Assembly (NCBI GenBank): GCA_035718275.1
Contig: DASTHI010000010.1
Span: 186,001 to 250,000 of the forward strand
Origin: Pseudolabrys sp035718275
GTDB lineage: Bacteria; Pseudomonadota; Alphaproteobacteria; Rhizobiales; Xanthobacteraceae
Direction: 5' to 3'
DNA length: 64,000 nt
Shown in pieces: positions 27,287-36,736 of the stretch. Position numbers and translations under genes: made by a program. The notes under the pieces are model-generated. The model saw only the letters and a list, made by a program, of their open reading frames with translations. It was not told the DNA's origin and ran no database searches. Position 1 is the first letter of the stretch; each line of letters starts with the position of its first letter.

Positions 27287-29536
27287 ATGGGCCAAACGCA
27301 AAGCGATCGAAATCCGGACCGGGCTGACTTGCTTGGTCGTGCCGTCGCACACCATCAAAGTGGACGGCTCGAACAAGCGGCACAGCTGTATCAAGCGCTG
27401 CTTTCCGTGTCTCCGGCGGATTTCGAAGCGCTGCACCTTCTCGGGATACTGCAGTATCAGCGCGGCAACCATGCCGATGCACTCAAGTTGGTTGGTCTGG
27501 CGCTGAAAATCGATGCACGTTCATTTCAGGCATATTGCAGCTCCGGAACCATTCTATCGGCTCTCGGCCGGCACGAAGATGCCCTTGAAGCCTATAATCG
27601 TGCGATCCTGCTGAATCCAAAATACCCAGAGGCTTTCAACAACAGGGGCAATGCATTTCGCGCGCTCAAGCGGCCGAGGGAGGCGTTGGCAAGCTTCGAA
27701 CAGGCCATTGCGGCGCGCCCTCAATATCCGGAAGCATTGAACAATCTGGGCAACGCATTGATGGAGCTGGGCCAGCCCGAAGCCGCTCTCGCCAGCTACG
27801 ATCGTGCATTGGCGGCGCGTCCTTCATATCATGATGCCTTGTTTAATCGTGCGAGTGCCCGCCGGTTGCTTGGGCGCCTTGAGGAAGCTCTGGTCGATAT
27901 CGATGCAGCGCTGGAATTGAATCCAAACGCCGCGGCGAGCCATACCGCCAGGGGCGACGTCTTGCTGGCGCTGAAAAGGAAAGAAGAGGCGCTGCAGAGC
28001 TACGAGCGAGCCCTCGAGCTAGAGCCACGCGCGGCAGATGCCCTAGCGCAACGAGGCCGGGTCCTGCGCGAACTTGGACAATTTTCGGAATCGATCGCGA
28101 GCTACGATCGCGCGCTGATGATCAAACCTGGTCAGCCCGCGATCCTAGTCGCGCGTGGCAATACAAAATTTGCGATGGGTTTCCATGCGGCGGCACTCAA
28201 TGACTACGATGACGCCCTGGCACAGAAGCCAAATTTTGCCGAAGCGCACGGCAACCGCGGCAATGCCTTGCGCGAATTAGGTCGACATCAACAAGCACTC
28301 GAGGCGTTTGACCGATCACTGGCGCTCAAGCCAGACTATGAAGAGGGCTATAACAATCGCGGAAACGCGTTGAATGAGCTCAATCGTCCGGAAGAGGCAT
28401 TAGCTGATTACGACATCGCCTTGGGGCTGAACCCGAACAATGCATATGCTTGGGTCAACCGCGGCACCTCCTTGCGATATCTCGGCCGATTCCAGGAGGC
28501 TTTGGCAAGCTTCGATCGCGCCATTGAATTACATCCCGCGTTGGCCGAAGCCCATTGGAACAGCAGCTTGCTTTGCCTTTCGATTGGTGATTTCGCGCGC
28601 GGCTGGGAAGGATACGAGTGGCGCTGGAGACGCGGAGGCGCGATGCAGCCCCGCGATTTTCCTCAGCCGCAATGGCGTGGCGAGGACGTGGCGGGCAGAA
28701 CCATTCTGCTCCATGCCGAACAAGGTTTTGGGGACAGCATTCAATTTCTCCGCTACGTTCCCATGGTGGCCGCGAGAGGCGCCAAGATCCTACTCGAACT
28801 GCCGCAAAGCCTCATTCCGCTCGTCCCCAAGTGCGACGCGATCATAGGCCTTTATTGTCGCGGCGACCGGCTGCCTTCGTTCGAAACTCACTGTCCACTG
28901 ATGAGCCTGCCGCTCGCTTTTGAGACCAGAGTGGAGAGTATTCCGACCGTAGTGCCCTATCTGCAGACACAAGACGAACGTCTCGTGTTCTGGCAAAAGC
29001 GCCTGGCAGACATCCCTCGGCCTCGCATCGGTCTCACCTGGTCAGGCAAGACGACACACAAGAACGATCACAATCGAAGCATTCCACTGCAAATGCTCGA
29101 GCCAATACTCTCCATCCGCGGCGTCCACTTCATCAGTCTGCAACGCGAATATCGTGAGAGTGATGCGCTCACGTTGGCGCGATTACCTATTTTGCGCCTT
29201 GAAGACGAAATCCGGGATTTTTCCGATACCGCAGCGATCCTAAGCGAAATCGACCTGATTATTTCCGTCGATACTGCGGTGGCCCATCTGGCCGGGGCTC
29301 TTGCCAGACCATTGTGGCTGCTGATCCCGCATATACAGGACTGGCGCTGGCTTACCCAGCGTTGCGACAGCCCATGGTATCCGACAGCCCGACTGTTCCG
29401 CCAGCCAAGAACGGGCGGCTGGCCTAAGGTCATTGCCCAGGTAAGGCAGGAAATCGAAAGGCATTTCCGGCAGGGCGACCAAATGACCGAGAAGGTCAAT
29501 TTTCCACCCGATTGCGATAGCATTCCGGAATTATGA
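27287..29536 (+). CDS. TPR-repeat protein with C-terminal glycosyltransferase-like domain
   Basis: 749 aa from the ATG at 27287. About twelve consecutive TPR units fill residues 15-445 (for example YPEALNNLGNALMELGQPEAALASY). The last 300 residues look like a GT-B fold of the GT9/GT41 type: RILLHAEQGFGDSIQFLRYV, RIGLTWSGKTTHKNDHNRSI and ISVDTAVAHLAGALARPLW. This resembles O-GlcNAc-transferase-like bacterial proteins; the acceptor is unknown. No signal peptide. The stop overlaps the next start (ATGA), so three genes form one unit. Confidence 0.88.
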   Translation: MGQTQSDRNPDRADLLGRAVAHHQSGRLEQAAQLYQALLSVSPADFEALHLLGILQYQRGNHADALKLVGLALKIDARSFQAYCSSGTILSALGRHEDALEAYNRAILLNPKYPEAFNNRGNAFRALKRPREALASFEQAIAARPQYPEALNNLGNALMELGQPEAALASYDRALAARPSYHDALFNRASARRLLGRLEEALVDIDAALELNPNAAASHTARGDVLLALKRKEEALQSYERALELEPRAADALAQRGRVLRELGQFSESIASYDRALMIKPGQPAILVARGNTKFAMGFHAAALNDYDDALAQKPNFAEAHGNRGNALRELGRHQQALEAFDRSLALKPDYEEGYNNRGNALNELNRPEEALADYDIALGLNPNNAYAWVNRGTSLRYLGRFQEALASFDRAIELHPALAEAHWNSSLLCLSIGDFARGWEGYEWRWRRGGAMQPRDFPQPQWRGEDVAGRTILLHAEQGFGDSIQFLRYVPMVAARGAKILLELPQSLIPLVPKCDAIIGLYCRGDRLPSFETHCPLMSLPLAFETRVESIPTVVPYLQTQDERLVFWQKRLADIPRPRIGLTWSGKTTHKNDHNRSIPLQMLEPILSIRGVHFISLQREYRESDALTLARLPILRLEDEIRDFSDTAAILSEIDLIISVDTAVAHLAGALARPLWLLIPHIQDWRWLTQRCDSPWYPTARLFRQPRTGGWPKVIAQVRQEIERHFRQGDQMTEKVNFPPDCDSIPEL

Positions 29537-30192
29537 GTCAGCGATCCAAAAGCCCAGCACCTCGCCCACCACCGCGCATCTATCTCGTCACGCCCGAGCT
29601 CGCCGAAGCCGCCGAGATCGAGTCGATCTTGACCGAGCTGCTGCGTGCTGCCGATGTCGCGGCCGTCTTGCTGCGTCTTGCCGAAGCCGATGAGCGAAGC
29701 CTTATCAATCGCATTAAAAAGTTGGCTCCGATCGTGCAGAGCAGCGGTGCAGCGCTTCTGCTGGATGGCTATGCCGATCTTGTTGCGCGCGGCGGCGCTG
29801 ACGGCGCTCATCTGACAGGAGCGGCAGCTTTCGCGAGCGCGCTGGAGCGGCTCAAGCCCGAACGCATTGTCGGTATCGGCGGTTTGACGACCCGGCACGA
29901 CGCGATGTCGAGCGCGGAAAAGGGCGCCGACTACGTAATGTTTGGAGAACCTGATCGGGAGGGAAAGCGTCCGAGTTTTTCGGCAATTGAAGAACGCATC
30001 GCTTGGTGGGCAGAGCTCTTCGAAGTGCCTTGCATTGGTTATGCAGCGTCCTTGGAGGAAATTGCGCCGCTTGTAGCGGCGGGCGCCGACTTCGTGGCTA
30101 TGGGCGATTTCCCATGGATCCGTCCGGAAGCGGCCGCCGAGGTGATCAGCAAGGCGGCTGCGCTGCTACGACTCCCGGAGACCGTGGCATGA
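29533..30192 (+). CDS. ThiE-like TIM-barrel protein, probably not a true thiamine phosphate synthase
   Basis: 219 aa. The fold is that of thiamine phosphate synthase: RIYLVTPELAEAA, a middle ALLLDGYADLVARGGADGAHLTG and a late AAGADFVAMGDFPW. The usual phosphate-binding Ser/Thr stretch and the pyrimidine-loop (TxS/HSxxE) residues are missing or changed to GIGGLTTRHDAMSSAEKG. It is wedged between a TPR-glycosyltransferase gene and a Sel1 gene with ATGA overlaps on both sides, not in a thi operon. No TPP riboswitch is seen. I call it ThiE-like, function unknown. Confidence 0.78.
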   Translation: MSQRSKSPAPRPPPRIYLVTPELAEAAEIESILTELLRAADVAAVLLRLAEADERSLINRIKKLAPIVQSSGAALLLDGYADLVARGGADGAHLTGAAAFASALERLKPERIVGIGGLTTRHDAMSSAEKGADYVMFGEPDREGKRPSFSAIEERIAWWAELFEVPCIGYAASLEEIAPLVAAGADFVAMGDFPWIRPEAAAEVISKAAALLRLPETVA

Positions 30193-31169
30193 CGAGCTGG
30201 CGTCATGGTTGCGCGGGAATTGCGGCTATCGCCATTGTTCTGCCCGCTATATGTGAAGCCCAGGTCTCGAAAAATCCGGCTCCGCCGGCGCAACAAAGCC
30301 CATCCGAAGGCAGCGACGAATCGAACATCGATATCGCTTATGGCGCCTTTCAGCGTGGCTTCTATCTCACGGCGTTGAACGAGGCGACCAAACGTGCCCA
30401 GCACAACGATGCCGCAGCCATGACTCTGCTTGGTGAGCTGTACGCGCAAGGTCTCGGCGTAGGCCGGGACGACGCCAAGGCGGCGCAATGGTACAAGCTT
30501 GCAGCTGCGAGAGGCGACCGCGACGCACTGTTCGCGCTGGCAATGTTCAATTTTCAGGGGCGCGCAGGAGCGCGGAATGTCGAGGAAGCTGCACGCCTGC
30601 TGAGCGAAGCTGCAAAGCTGGGCCACCCGAGCGCGGCATACGATCTCGGGCTTCTTTACCTGCAAGGACAACAATTTCAACAAGACTTCAGGCGGGCGGC
30701 AGAACTGTTCGCATCGGCTGCGCGAGCGGGAATTCCTGAAGCCCAATACGCCCTTGCCACCATGTACAAAGAGGGGCGCGGCATTCCGAAAGATCTCGGC
30801 AAGGCAACGCAACTCATGCAACAGGCTTCCGTTGCCGGCAATCTGGACGCCATGGTCGAATTCGCCATCGCGCAGTTCAACGGCGAGGGCACCGCCAAAG
30901 ATGAGAGCGCTGCCGCACGACTGTTTCTCAAGGCCGCGCACCTCGGCAGTCCGATCGCACAAAATCGCCTCGCACGAATCCTGATGGCCGGCCGCGGGAT
31001 GCCTGCGGATCCTGCGGCGGCTGTGAAATGGCACCTCATTGCGAAGGCAGCCGGGAGCGGCGATCCGGATCTCGATGTCTTCGCGGCAAAACAAACCGAG
31101 GCGGTACGCAATGCCGCCGATCTAGCCGCCAAGAAGTGGCTCTCGACGGCTCCGAAGCATCGGCCTTGA
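30189..31169 (+). CDS. secreted Sel1-repeat protein
   Basis: 326 aa. A signal peptide (GIAAIAIVLPAICEAQ) is followed by about six Sel1-type repeats such as AMTLLGELYAQGLGVGRDDAKAAQWYKLAAARGD and AQYALATMYKEGRGIPKD, which form a solenoid for protein contacts. The ATG at 30189 overlaps the previous stop by four bases; an in-frame extension further upstream is not coding. Likely periplasmic adaptor; partner unknown. Confidence 0.88.
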   Translation: MTSWRHGCAGIAAIAIVLPAICEAQVSKNPAPPAQQSPSEGSDESNIDIAYGAFQRGFYLTALNEATKRAQHNDAAAMTLLGELYAQGLGVGRDDAKAAQWYKLAAARGDRDALFALAMFNFQGRAGARNVEEAARLLSEAAKLGHPSAAYDLGLLYLQGQQFQQDFRRAAELFASAARAGIPEAQYALATMYKEGRGIPKDLGKATQLMQQASVAGNLDAMVEFAIAQFNGEGTAKDESAAARLFLKAAHLGSPIAQNRLARILMAGRGMPADPAAAVKWHLIAKAAGSGDPDLDVFAAKQTEAVRNAADLAAKKWLSTAPKHRP

Positions 31170-31203
31170 CGCCGGCTATCCCCACGGGCAGATCGCGAGA
31201 ACC

Positions 31204-32001
31204 ATGCAGTATTCTGCCCTGCTCAACGTCATGATTTCGGCGGCCCGCAAGGCTTCCCGCGCGATCAAGCGCGACTTCGGCGAACTGGAGAAACTTCAGG
31301 TCTCGTTGAAAGGCCCTGCCAATTTCGTATCCGCCGCGGATCGACGAGCCGAGGAGACGATTTATGCGGAATTGATGAAAGCACGGCCGGACTACGGATT
31401 TCTCGGCGAAGAAGGTGGAAAGCGCGAAGGCACTGACAAAACCCATACCTGGATAGTCGATCCACTCGATGGGACGACTAATTTCCTGCACGGAATTCCT
31501 CATTTTGCGATCTCATTGGCACTCCAGCGCGAGGGCGTAATTGTTGCGGGTCTGATCTACAATCCGGCGACAGACGAGATGTTCGTCGCCGAGCGCGGCA
31601 AGGGCGCATTCTTGAACGAGCGGCGCATACGGGTGGCCGCAAGAACACGGTTGTTCGATGCGATCGTCGGGTGCGGACTCGCGCACTACGGCCACGGTGA
31701 CATTCCGCTTTCGATCAAGGAAGTCGGCGCAATGCAAGATCAGGTCGCAGGACTGAGGCGCTTTGGCGCCTCGGCCCTCGATCTCGCCTGGGTGGCCGCC
31801 GGGCGGCTTGATGGGTACTGGGAACGTAGCTTGAAACCCTGGGACATGGCAGCGGGAATCGTTCTCATTCGGGAAGCCGGTGGCTTCGTTTCCGACTGTG
31901 AAGGCCGTGACGCCATGCTGGCCCGTGGGCACATCGTGGCGGGAAACGAAATCATCCACAAAGAGCTGTTAAGCCGGCTGAACGCGGGTCGCATGAACTA
32001 G
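31204..32001 (+). CDS. suhB: inositol monophosphatase family protein
   Basis: 265 aa. Metal-binding motifs are complete: FLGEEGG (Glu), WIVDPLDGTTNFLHGIPHFAIS, and WDMAAGIVLIREAGG near the C-terminus. Members act on inositol-1-phosphate and related sugar phosphates; E. coli SuhB also affects rRNA transcription complexes. The ATG is 34 bases after the Sel1 gene, so it may be in the same unit. Confidence 0.93.
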   Translation: MQYSALLNVMISAARKASRAIKRDFGELEKLQVSLKGPANFVSAADRRAEETIYAELMKARPDYGFLGEEGGKREGTDKTHTWIVDPLDGTTNFLHGIPHFAISLALQREGVIVAGLIYNPATDEMFVAERGKGAFLNERRIRVAARTRLFDAIVGCGLAHYGHGDIPLSIKEVGAMQDQVAGLRRFGASALDLAWVAAGRLDGYWERSLKPWDMAAGIVLIREAGGFVSDCEGRDAMLARGHIVAGNEIIHKELLSRLNAGRMN

Positions 32002-32125
32002 CGCACCGCAATTTCAACTCAATCGCGGGGTTTATCCGGGCCTGCCGCCCGGTACATCTGCTTTTTCCTGGGCGCCGGTCTGTGCCATAGTGCAGCCGAG
32101 GGGTTGTCCGTAAGAATTGAATCAC

Positions 32126-33103
32126 ATGGCCAAGGAACTCGATCCACTCAAGTTGTCTTCTCCTCGCATCTTTGTGTTCCGGATGCTGGTGTTCGTCATA
32201 CTGGTTGGCCTCCTTGCATTCGTATTGCACAAGCAGATACAGGTCGCGTTCATGGCCAATCCAGGCCTGAACGCCTTGATCCTCGGCGTTGAGGCGATCG
32301 GTATTGTTCTGTCGTTCCGCCAGGTCTTGCGGCTCTATCCGGAAATCGCCTGGGTCAACAATTTTCGCATGGCCGATCCCGGATTGGCTGTGGACCGACC
32401 ACCGGTTCTGCTAGCACCAATGGCGGCAATTCTGGGCAGCCGAGTAGGCCGGATGGCGATGTCGGCACAATTGATGCGCGGGATCCTGGATTCCATCGCC
32501 ACGCGCCTCGATGAAGCTCGAGATATTTCGCGCTATATGACCGGGCTGCTCGTGTTTCTCGGACTGCTTGGTACGTTCTGGGGCCTTATCGAGACAGTCG
32601 GCTCGGTCGGAAGCGTGATCCAAGGACTCAAGGCGAGCGGCGACGCGGGTAGCATGTTCGATTCATTGCGTGAAGGGCTTGCTGCACCTCTCTCAGGCAT
32701 GGGAATTTCATTCTCCTCATCCTTGTTCGGTCTCGCCGGGTCGCTGGTGCTCGGCTTTCTCGATTTGCAGTCGAGCCAGGCCCAGAACCGCTTTTACACC
32801 GAGCTCGAAGATTGGCTTTCCACCACGGTCTATGACTACGCGGCCGAGCCGGGGACAAATTCCGCTCTTACAGGCGAGGTGCGATCCGCAATCGAGCGTT
32901 TACGGGAGGCCATGGACCAAGCCGGCGCGGGCAAATCCGCCTCGGCCGCGATGGCAAACCTGGCAGAAGCGATTCAAGGACTGGTGCATCACATGCGCAC
33001 CGAGCAACAGATGATCCGCGACTGGGTCGACTCGCAGGCGGATCAACAGCGCGAAATCAAGAAGTTGCTTGAAGTGATGGTACGGGAGAACGTTGGCCGC
33101 TGA
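32126..33103 (+). CDS. MotA/TolQ/ExbB-family proton channel protein, unassigned
   Basis: 325 aa. Membrane segments at about residues 17-37, 50-65, 135-160 (MTGLLVFLGLLGTFWGLIETVGSV) and 185-210 (MGISFSSSLFGLAGSLVLGFLDL); the last two form the conserved MotA/TolQ/ExbB channel core. An 80-residue helical cytoplasmic tail follows. It is followed after 98 bases by a MotB/OmpA-like partner, so the pair probably forms a proton- or sodium-driven unit anchored to peptidoglycan. It is not a flagellar locus, and TolQ is encoded elsewhere (9564-10277). Start at the ATG 32126. Confidence 0.88.
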   Translation: MAKELDPLKLSSPRIFVFRMLVFVILVGLLAFVLHKQIQVAFMANPGLNALILGVEAIGIVLSFRQVLRLYPEIAWVNNFRMADPGLAVDRPPVLLAPMAAILGSRVGRMAMSAQLMRGILDSIATRLDEARDISRYMTGLLVFLGLLGTFWGLIETVGSVGSVIQGLKASGDAGSMFDSLREGLAAPLSGMGISFSSSLFGLAGSLVLGFLDLQSSQAQNRFYTELEDWLSTTVYDYAAEPGTNSALTGEVRSAIERLREAMDQAGAGKSASAAMANLAEAIQGLVHHMRTEQQMIRDWVDSQADQQREIKKLLEVMVRENVGR

Positions 33104-33201
33104 TCGGTCTTCGAGCGGAGTGACTCGAAATGCTGCAGTCCGACCGCCCGCTGATCCCTCGAAGCACAATTACGCTGCGGTCTCCATAGCGTGGAGTAGC
33201 A

Positions 33202-34227
33202 ATGTCACTAGCGAGAGCGCGCCGCGGCGAGAGCGGCATGAATTACTGGCCCGGCTTTGTCGACGCTTTGTCGACATTGATTCTTGGCATCATTTTTCTG
33301 CTCACTGTTTTTGTCGTGGTGCAGTTTTATCTGCAGCAGGAAGTTGCCGGCAAAGACACTGCGCTCAGCCGACTGAATGCGCAAATCGCGCAGCTTACGG
33401 ATCTGCTCTCGTTGGAAAGATCGGGTAAAACTGATCTTGAGGACCAGTTGGCGCAACTGCGCGCAACTCTGGCAACGACAGAGAACGAGCGTGACCAGCT
33501 CAGAGGAGCTGCCGAAAGCGCCGGTGCAGGAGCGACAGCAGCCCAGAGCAGGGTCGTCGAGCTGAACAGCCAATTAGAAGGGGAGAAGAAAATTTCGGCG
33601 CGCGCGCTGGCCCAAGTCGAGGTACTCAATCAGCAGATTGCGGCCTTGCGGCGCCAGCTTGCCGCACTGGAGCGAACCTTGGACGCGGCCGAGAAGAAGG
33701 ACAAGGAGTCGCAAACCCGAATCACCGAACTCGGGCAGAGACTCAACCTCGCACTCGCCGAACGGGTCAATGAACTCAAGCGCTATCGATCGGATTTTTT
33801 CGGCAAGTTGCGCGAAATTCTTGGTAATCGCAGCGACATGCGTGTGGTCGGCGATCGGTTCGTATTGCAGTCGGAAGTCTTCTTCGATACCGGCAGGGCC
33901 GACCTGAAGCCCGAAGGAATTGAAGAACTGGACAAGGTTGCGGCGGCCCTGCTCGAACTGGAAAAGAAGATCCCAGCCGATATAGCCTGGGTCCTGCGGG
34001 TCGACGGCCACACGGACGTAAGGCCGATTACCGGCGTATTCAAGTCGAACTGGGATCTTTCCGCGGCACGCGCGATCTCGGTGGTGCAGTATCTGATTGG
34101 CAGGGGCGTTTCACCCCAGCGGTTGGTCGCTGCCGGCTTCGGGGAATATCAACCGATAGACCTGGCGAGGACCGAGGACGCATTCAGGCGCAATCGCCGG
34201 ATCGAGTTGAAGCTGACAGAACGATAA
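33202..34227 (+). CDS. MotB/OmpA-like peptidoglycan-binding partner of the proton channel
   Basis: 341 aa. One N-terminal membrane helix (WPGFVDALSTLILGIIFLLTVF) contains Asp21 in the position of the ion-carrying Asp of MotB and TolR. A coiled coil follows (about residues 50-200), then an OmpA-C domain with FFDTGRADLKPEG and RVDGHTDVRPITG. GGAG lies six bases before the ATG. The long periplasmic coiled coil would span from the inner membrane to peptidoglycan. Known MotB proteins have no such long coiled coil. Confidence 0.9.
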   Translation: MSLARARRGESGMNYWPGFVDALSTLILGIIFLLTVFVVVQFYLQQEVAGKDTALSRLNAQIAQLTDLLSLERSGKTDLEDQLAQLRATLATTENERDQLRGAAESAGAGATAAQSRVVELNSQLEGEKKISARALAQVEVLNQQIAALRRQLAALERTLDAAEKKDKESQTRITELGQRLNLALAERVNELKRYRSDFFGKLREILGNRSDMRVVGDRFVLQSEVFFDTGRADLKPEGIEELDKVAAALLELEKKIPADIAWVLRVDGHTDVRPITGVFKSNWDLSAARAISVVQYLIGRGVSPQRLVAAGFGEYQPIDLARTEDAFRRNRRIELKLTER

Positions 34228-34327
34228 TGCGCCGGCGATCGGCTTCTTGCAGCAACTCTTCCATCGGCGACAGCCGATATCTGCTCGACGGCACTTTTTT
34301 CCGGCTGCGCAAAGCGCGGACGCGTTG

Positions 34328-34777
34328 ATGGTCCAATTCACGCTTCGAGCATACCGTGCCGCCGATGAAGACGAAGCTATCGATTTGTGGCGCCGTACGT
34401 GGTCGGCGCACTATCCACACCTGGATTTTGATGCCCGCGAGCCATGGTGGCGTGAGCGGTGGCGCAAGGAACTCGTGCCGAACGCCAATATCGTTGTGGC
34501 CGTATCGGATGGGGCCGTGGTCGGGTTCGTAACGGTGGATCCGCGGACAATGTATCTCGACCAGATCGTGGTCGCACCTGAGCATTGGGGCTCACCTATT
34601 GGCCGTGCCCTGCTCGAGGAGGCCAAGGTGCTTTCCCCGAAGGGGCTCGATCTCCTTGTCAACAAAGACAACTTCCGGGCGATTCAATTTTATCGGAAGA
34701 ACGGCTTCATCTATGCCGGCGAAGACAAGAATCCCGTGTCGGGTCTTGCCGTGAACCGAATGTCCTGGCGTCCCTAG
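34328..34777 (+). CDS. GNAT family N-acetyltransferase
   Basis: 149 aa from the ATG at 34328. FTLRAYRAADEDEAIDLW at the start, the acetyl-CoA loop YLDQIVVAPEHWGSPIGRALLEEAK (an altered Q/RxxGxG/A), and INKDN-like LLVNKDNFRAIQFYRKNGF near the end are GNAT features. The substrate cannot be told. The stop overlaps the convergent ABC exporter gene by four bases. Confidence 0.88.
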   Translation: MVQFTLRAYRAADEDEAIDLWRRTWSAHYPHLDFDAREPWWRERWRKELVPNANIVVAVSDGAVVGFVTVDPRTMYLDQIVVAPEHWGSPIGRALLEEAKVLSPKGLDLLVNKDNFRAIQFYRKNGFIYAGEDKNPVSGLAVNRMSWRP

Positions 34778-36588
34778 GCGCCTGTCTGGTCGAATTGCAG
34801 TTTGGCAAGTCGTGCGTACAAGCCTCCTGCTGACACCAGCGATGAGTGGGTCCCCTCCTCCACGATTCGACCGTGATCCAGCACGAGGATTCGATCGCAC
34901 GACTGGACGGTGGCAAGCCTGTGAGCAATGACAATGCTTGTCCGGTTCTGCATCAAGCGCGTGAGCGCGTGTTGCACCAAAGTCTCGCTTTCCGAATCGA
35001 GAGATGACGTCGCTTCGTCGAGCAAGAGTAATGGCGCTTTTCTCAAGATGGCGCGCGCGATCGCAATACGCTGGCGTTGCCCGCCGGAAAGCGTCACCCC
35101 ACGCTCGCCAACCGATGTTTCATATCCGAGTGGCAGGCGCCGTATAAACTCGAGCGCGTGAGCGGCTTCGGCCGCTCGCTCGATTTCGGCATCGGTCGCA
35201 TCCGGTCGGCCAAATCGAATGTTCTCGCGGACAGTGGCGGCGAACACGACGGCGTCCTGCGGTACAAGCGCAATCAGAGCACGGAGGAGCGCCGGATCCA
35301 TTTCCGTGAGATCAACATTATCAAAGGTGATCTTGCCGCTCGCCGGATCGTAGAAGCGCAGGAGCAACTGAAAAATCGTGCTCTTTCCCGCACCGGACGG
35401 CCCCACTATTGCTAGCTTTTCGCCGGGGGACAACTTAAAGGAAAGGTTTTCTAGAATCGGCAGGTCCACGCGACCGGGATACGAGAATCCAACATGATGG
35501 AATTCGACAGCGCCCGCGGAAGGCTCGGCAGGAATAACGGGATTGGGCGGCGACTGAATGTCAGGCTTCACGTTCAGAATCTCGAACAGCCGTTCGGCGG
35601 CTCCCGATGCCTGGGAGATTTCTCCCCAGACCTGACTCAATTCGCCTAGCCCGCCCGCGGCAAAGACCGCGTAGAGCACGAACTGCCCAAGCCTGCCGGG
35701 CGTGATGTCTCCTGCGAGTACATCCTGAGCGCCGATCCAGAGCACGACCACGATGCTGGAGAAAACAAGGAAGATGACAATCGCTGTCAGCACCCCGCGC
35801 GCCTTGGTCGCCTTGCAAGCAGCCGTGTAGGCTTGTTCGATGGCGGCGCCAAAGCGGCGCTGCGCCAACTTCTCGTTTGTGAATGCCTGCAGGGTCCGCA
35901 TTGCGCCGATGAGTTCATTGGCATAGGCGGACGCGTCGGCCAGCGTATCCTGTGCCGCTCGGCCACGACGGCGCACCGCGCGGCCAAAGCCGACCAGCGG
36001 AAGCACGATGATGGGGATCGCCGCGAGGACGAACAGCGAAAGGCGCGGACTGGTGAACACCATCATGCCGGCACCCCCCAGGAACAGAACTAGATTTCGC
36101 AGAGCAATCGATACTGAAGCCCCGACGGCCGCCTTTATCTGCGTCGTATCACCTGTCAGGCGCGACACAACTTCCCCGGCGCGTACAGTATCGAAATAGG
36201 AAGCCGAGAGCCTGGTCAGATGCGAAAACACGTCCGACCGCAAGTCCGCCACGATGCGTTCGCCCAAGGTCGTGACGAGGTAGTAACGAAGCGCACTCGA
36301 GACCGCGAGGACCACGACAACCAGAATCAACACTGCAAAATAGCTGTCGATCAGTTTCGCGGCTTGTTCCGAAAATCCGAAATCAATCATTCGACGTACG
36401 GCGATCGGAACGACGAGCGTCGTGAAAGCGGCGATGATCAACGCAGCCAGTGCGGCCAGGGCGCGCCCACGATAGCGCATAACGTACGGAATGAGGCCGG
36501 CGAGCGGCTTGAGCTTCACACTGAGACGATCACCGGACGATGAGGCGCTTGAATGATCGAGGCCCCGTCCATCGCTGGAAAAACTCAT
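34774..36588 (-). CDS. ABC exporter, fused permease and ATPase (MsbA-like)
   Basis: 604 aa half-transporter that should work as a dimer. Six membrane helices fill residues 35-320. The ATPase domain has Walker A GPSGAGKST (about 395-403), signature LSGGQRQRIAIARAI, Walker B LLLLDEATSSLD and the H-loop IVIAHRLATVQ. The substrate is not clear; lipid, peptide and drug exporters share this layout. It is divergent from rpmE with 148 bases between. Confidence 0.94.
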   Translation of the reverse strand: MSFSSDGRGLDHSSASSSGDRLSVKLKPLAGLIPYVMRYRGRALAALAALIIAAFTTLVVPIAVRRMIDFGFSEQAAKLIDSYFAVLILVVVVLAVSSALRYYLVTTLGERIVADLRSDVFSHLTRLSASYFDTVRAGEVVSRLTGDTTQIKAAVGASVSIALRNLVLFLGGAGMMVFTSPRLSLFVLAAIPIIVLPLVGFGRAVRRRGRAAQDTLADASAYANELIGAMRTLQAFTNEKLAQRRFGAAIEQAYTAACKATKARGVLTAIVIFLVFSSIVVVLWIGAQDVLAGDITPGRLGQFVLYAVFAAGGLGELSQVWGEISQASGAAERLFEILNVKPDIQSPPNPVIPAEPSAGAVEFHHVGFSYPGRVDLPILENLSFKLSPGEKLAIVGPSGAGKSTIFQLLLRFYDPASGKITFDNVDLTEMDPALLRALIALVPQDAVVFAATVRENIRFGRPDATDAEIERAAEAAHALEFIRRLPLGYETSVGERGVTLSGGQRQRIAIARAILRKAPLLLLDEATSSLDSESETLVQHALTRLMQNRTSIVIAHRLATVQSCDRILVLDHGRIVEEGTHSSLVSAGGLYARLAKLQFDQTGA

Positions 36589-36658
36589 GCGATGCCTTTG
36601 CTGCCACCCCTCGCATCCTTATTGCCTTGGCCGCTCGCCAGCGGTCAATTGTGGCGGC

Positions 36659-36687
36659 TTGCCGCTCTGCATGCAGTCCTGTATAGG
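36659..36687 (+). promoter_or_regulatory. predicted sigma70 promoter of rpmE
   Basis: TTGCCG, 17 bases, TATAGG, located 49 bases upstream of the rpmE ATG. Both boxes deviate from consensus, so this is a reasonable but unproven call. Confidence 0.4.
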
Positions 36688-36736
36688 AGCGCCAAATTCA
36701 GACCTTATTTGACATTTTGGCGTTCGGAACCACACG

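Noticed and set aside
29533..30192. TPP riboswitch or thiamine operon around the ThiE-like gene
   Set aside because: No conserved TPP-aptamer motifs seen and no other thi gene nearby.
32126..34227. Zorya-type phage defence (ZorA/ZorB)
   Set aside because: MotA/MotB-like pair is present, but no ZorC, ZorD or ZorE gene is adjacent and the neighbourhood is housekeeping.
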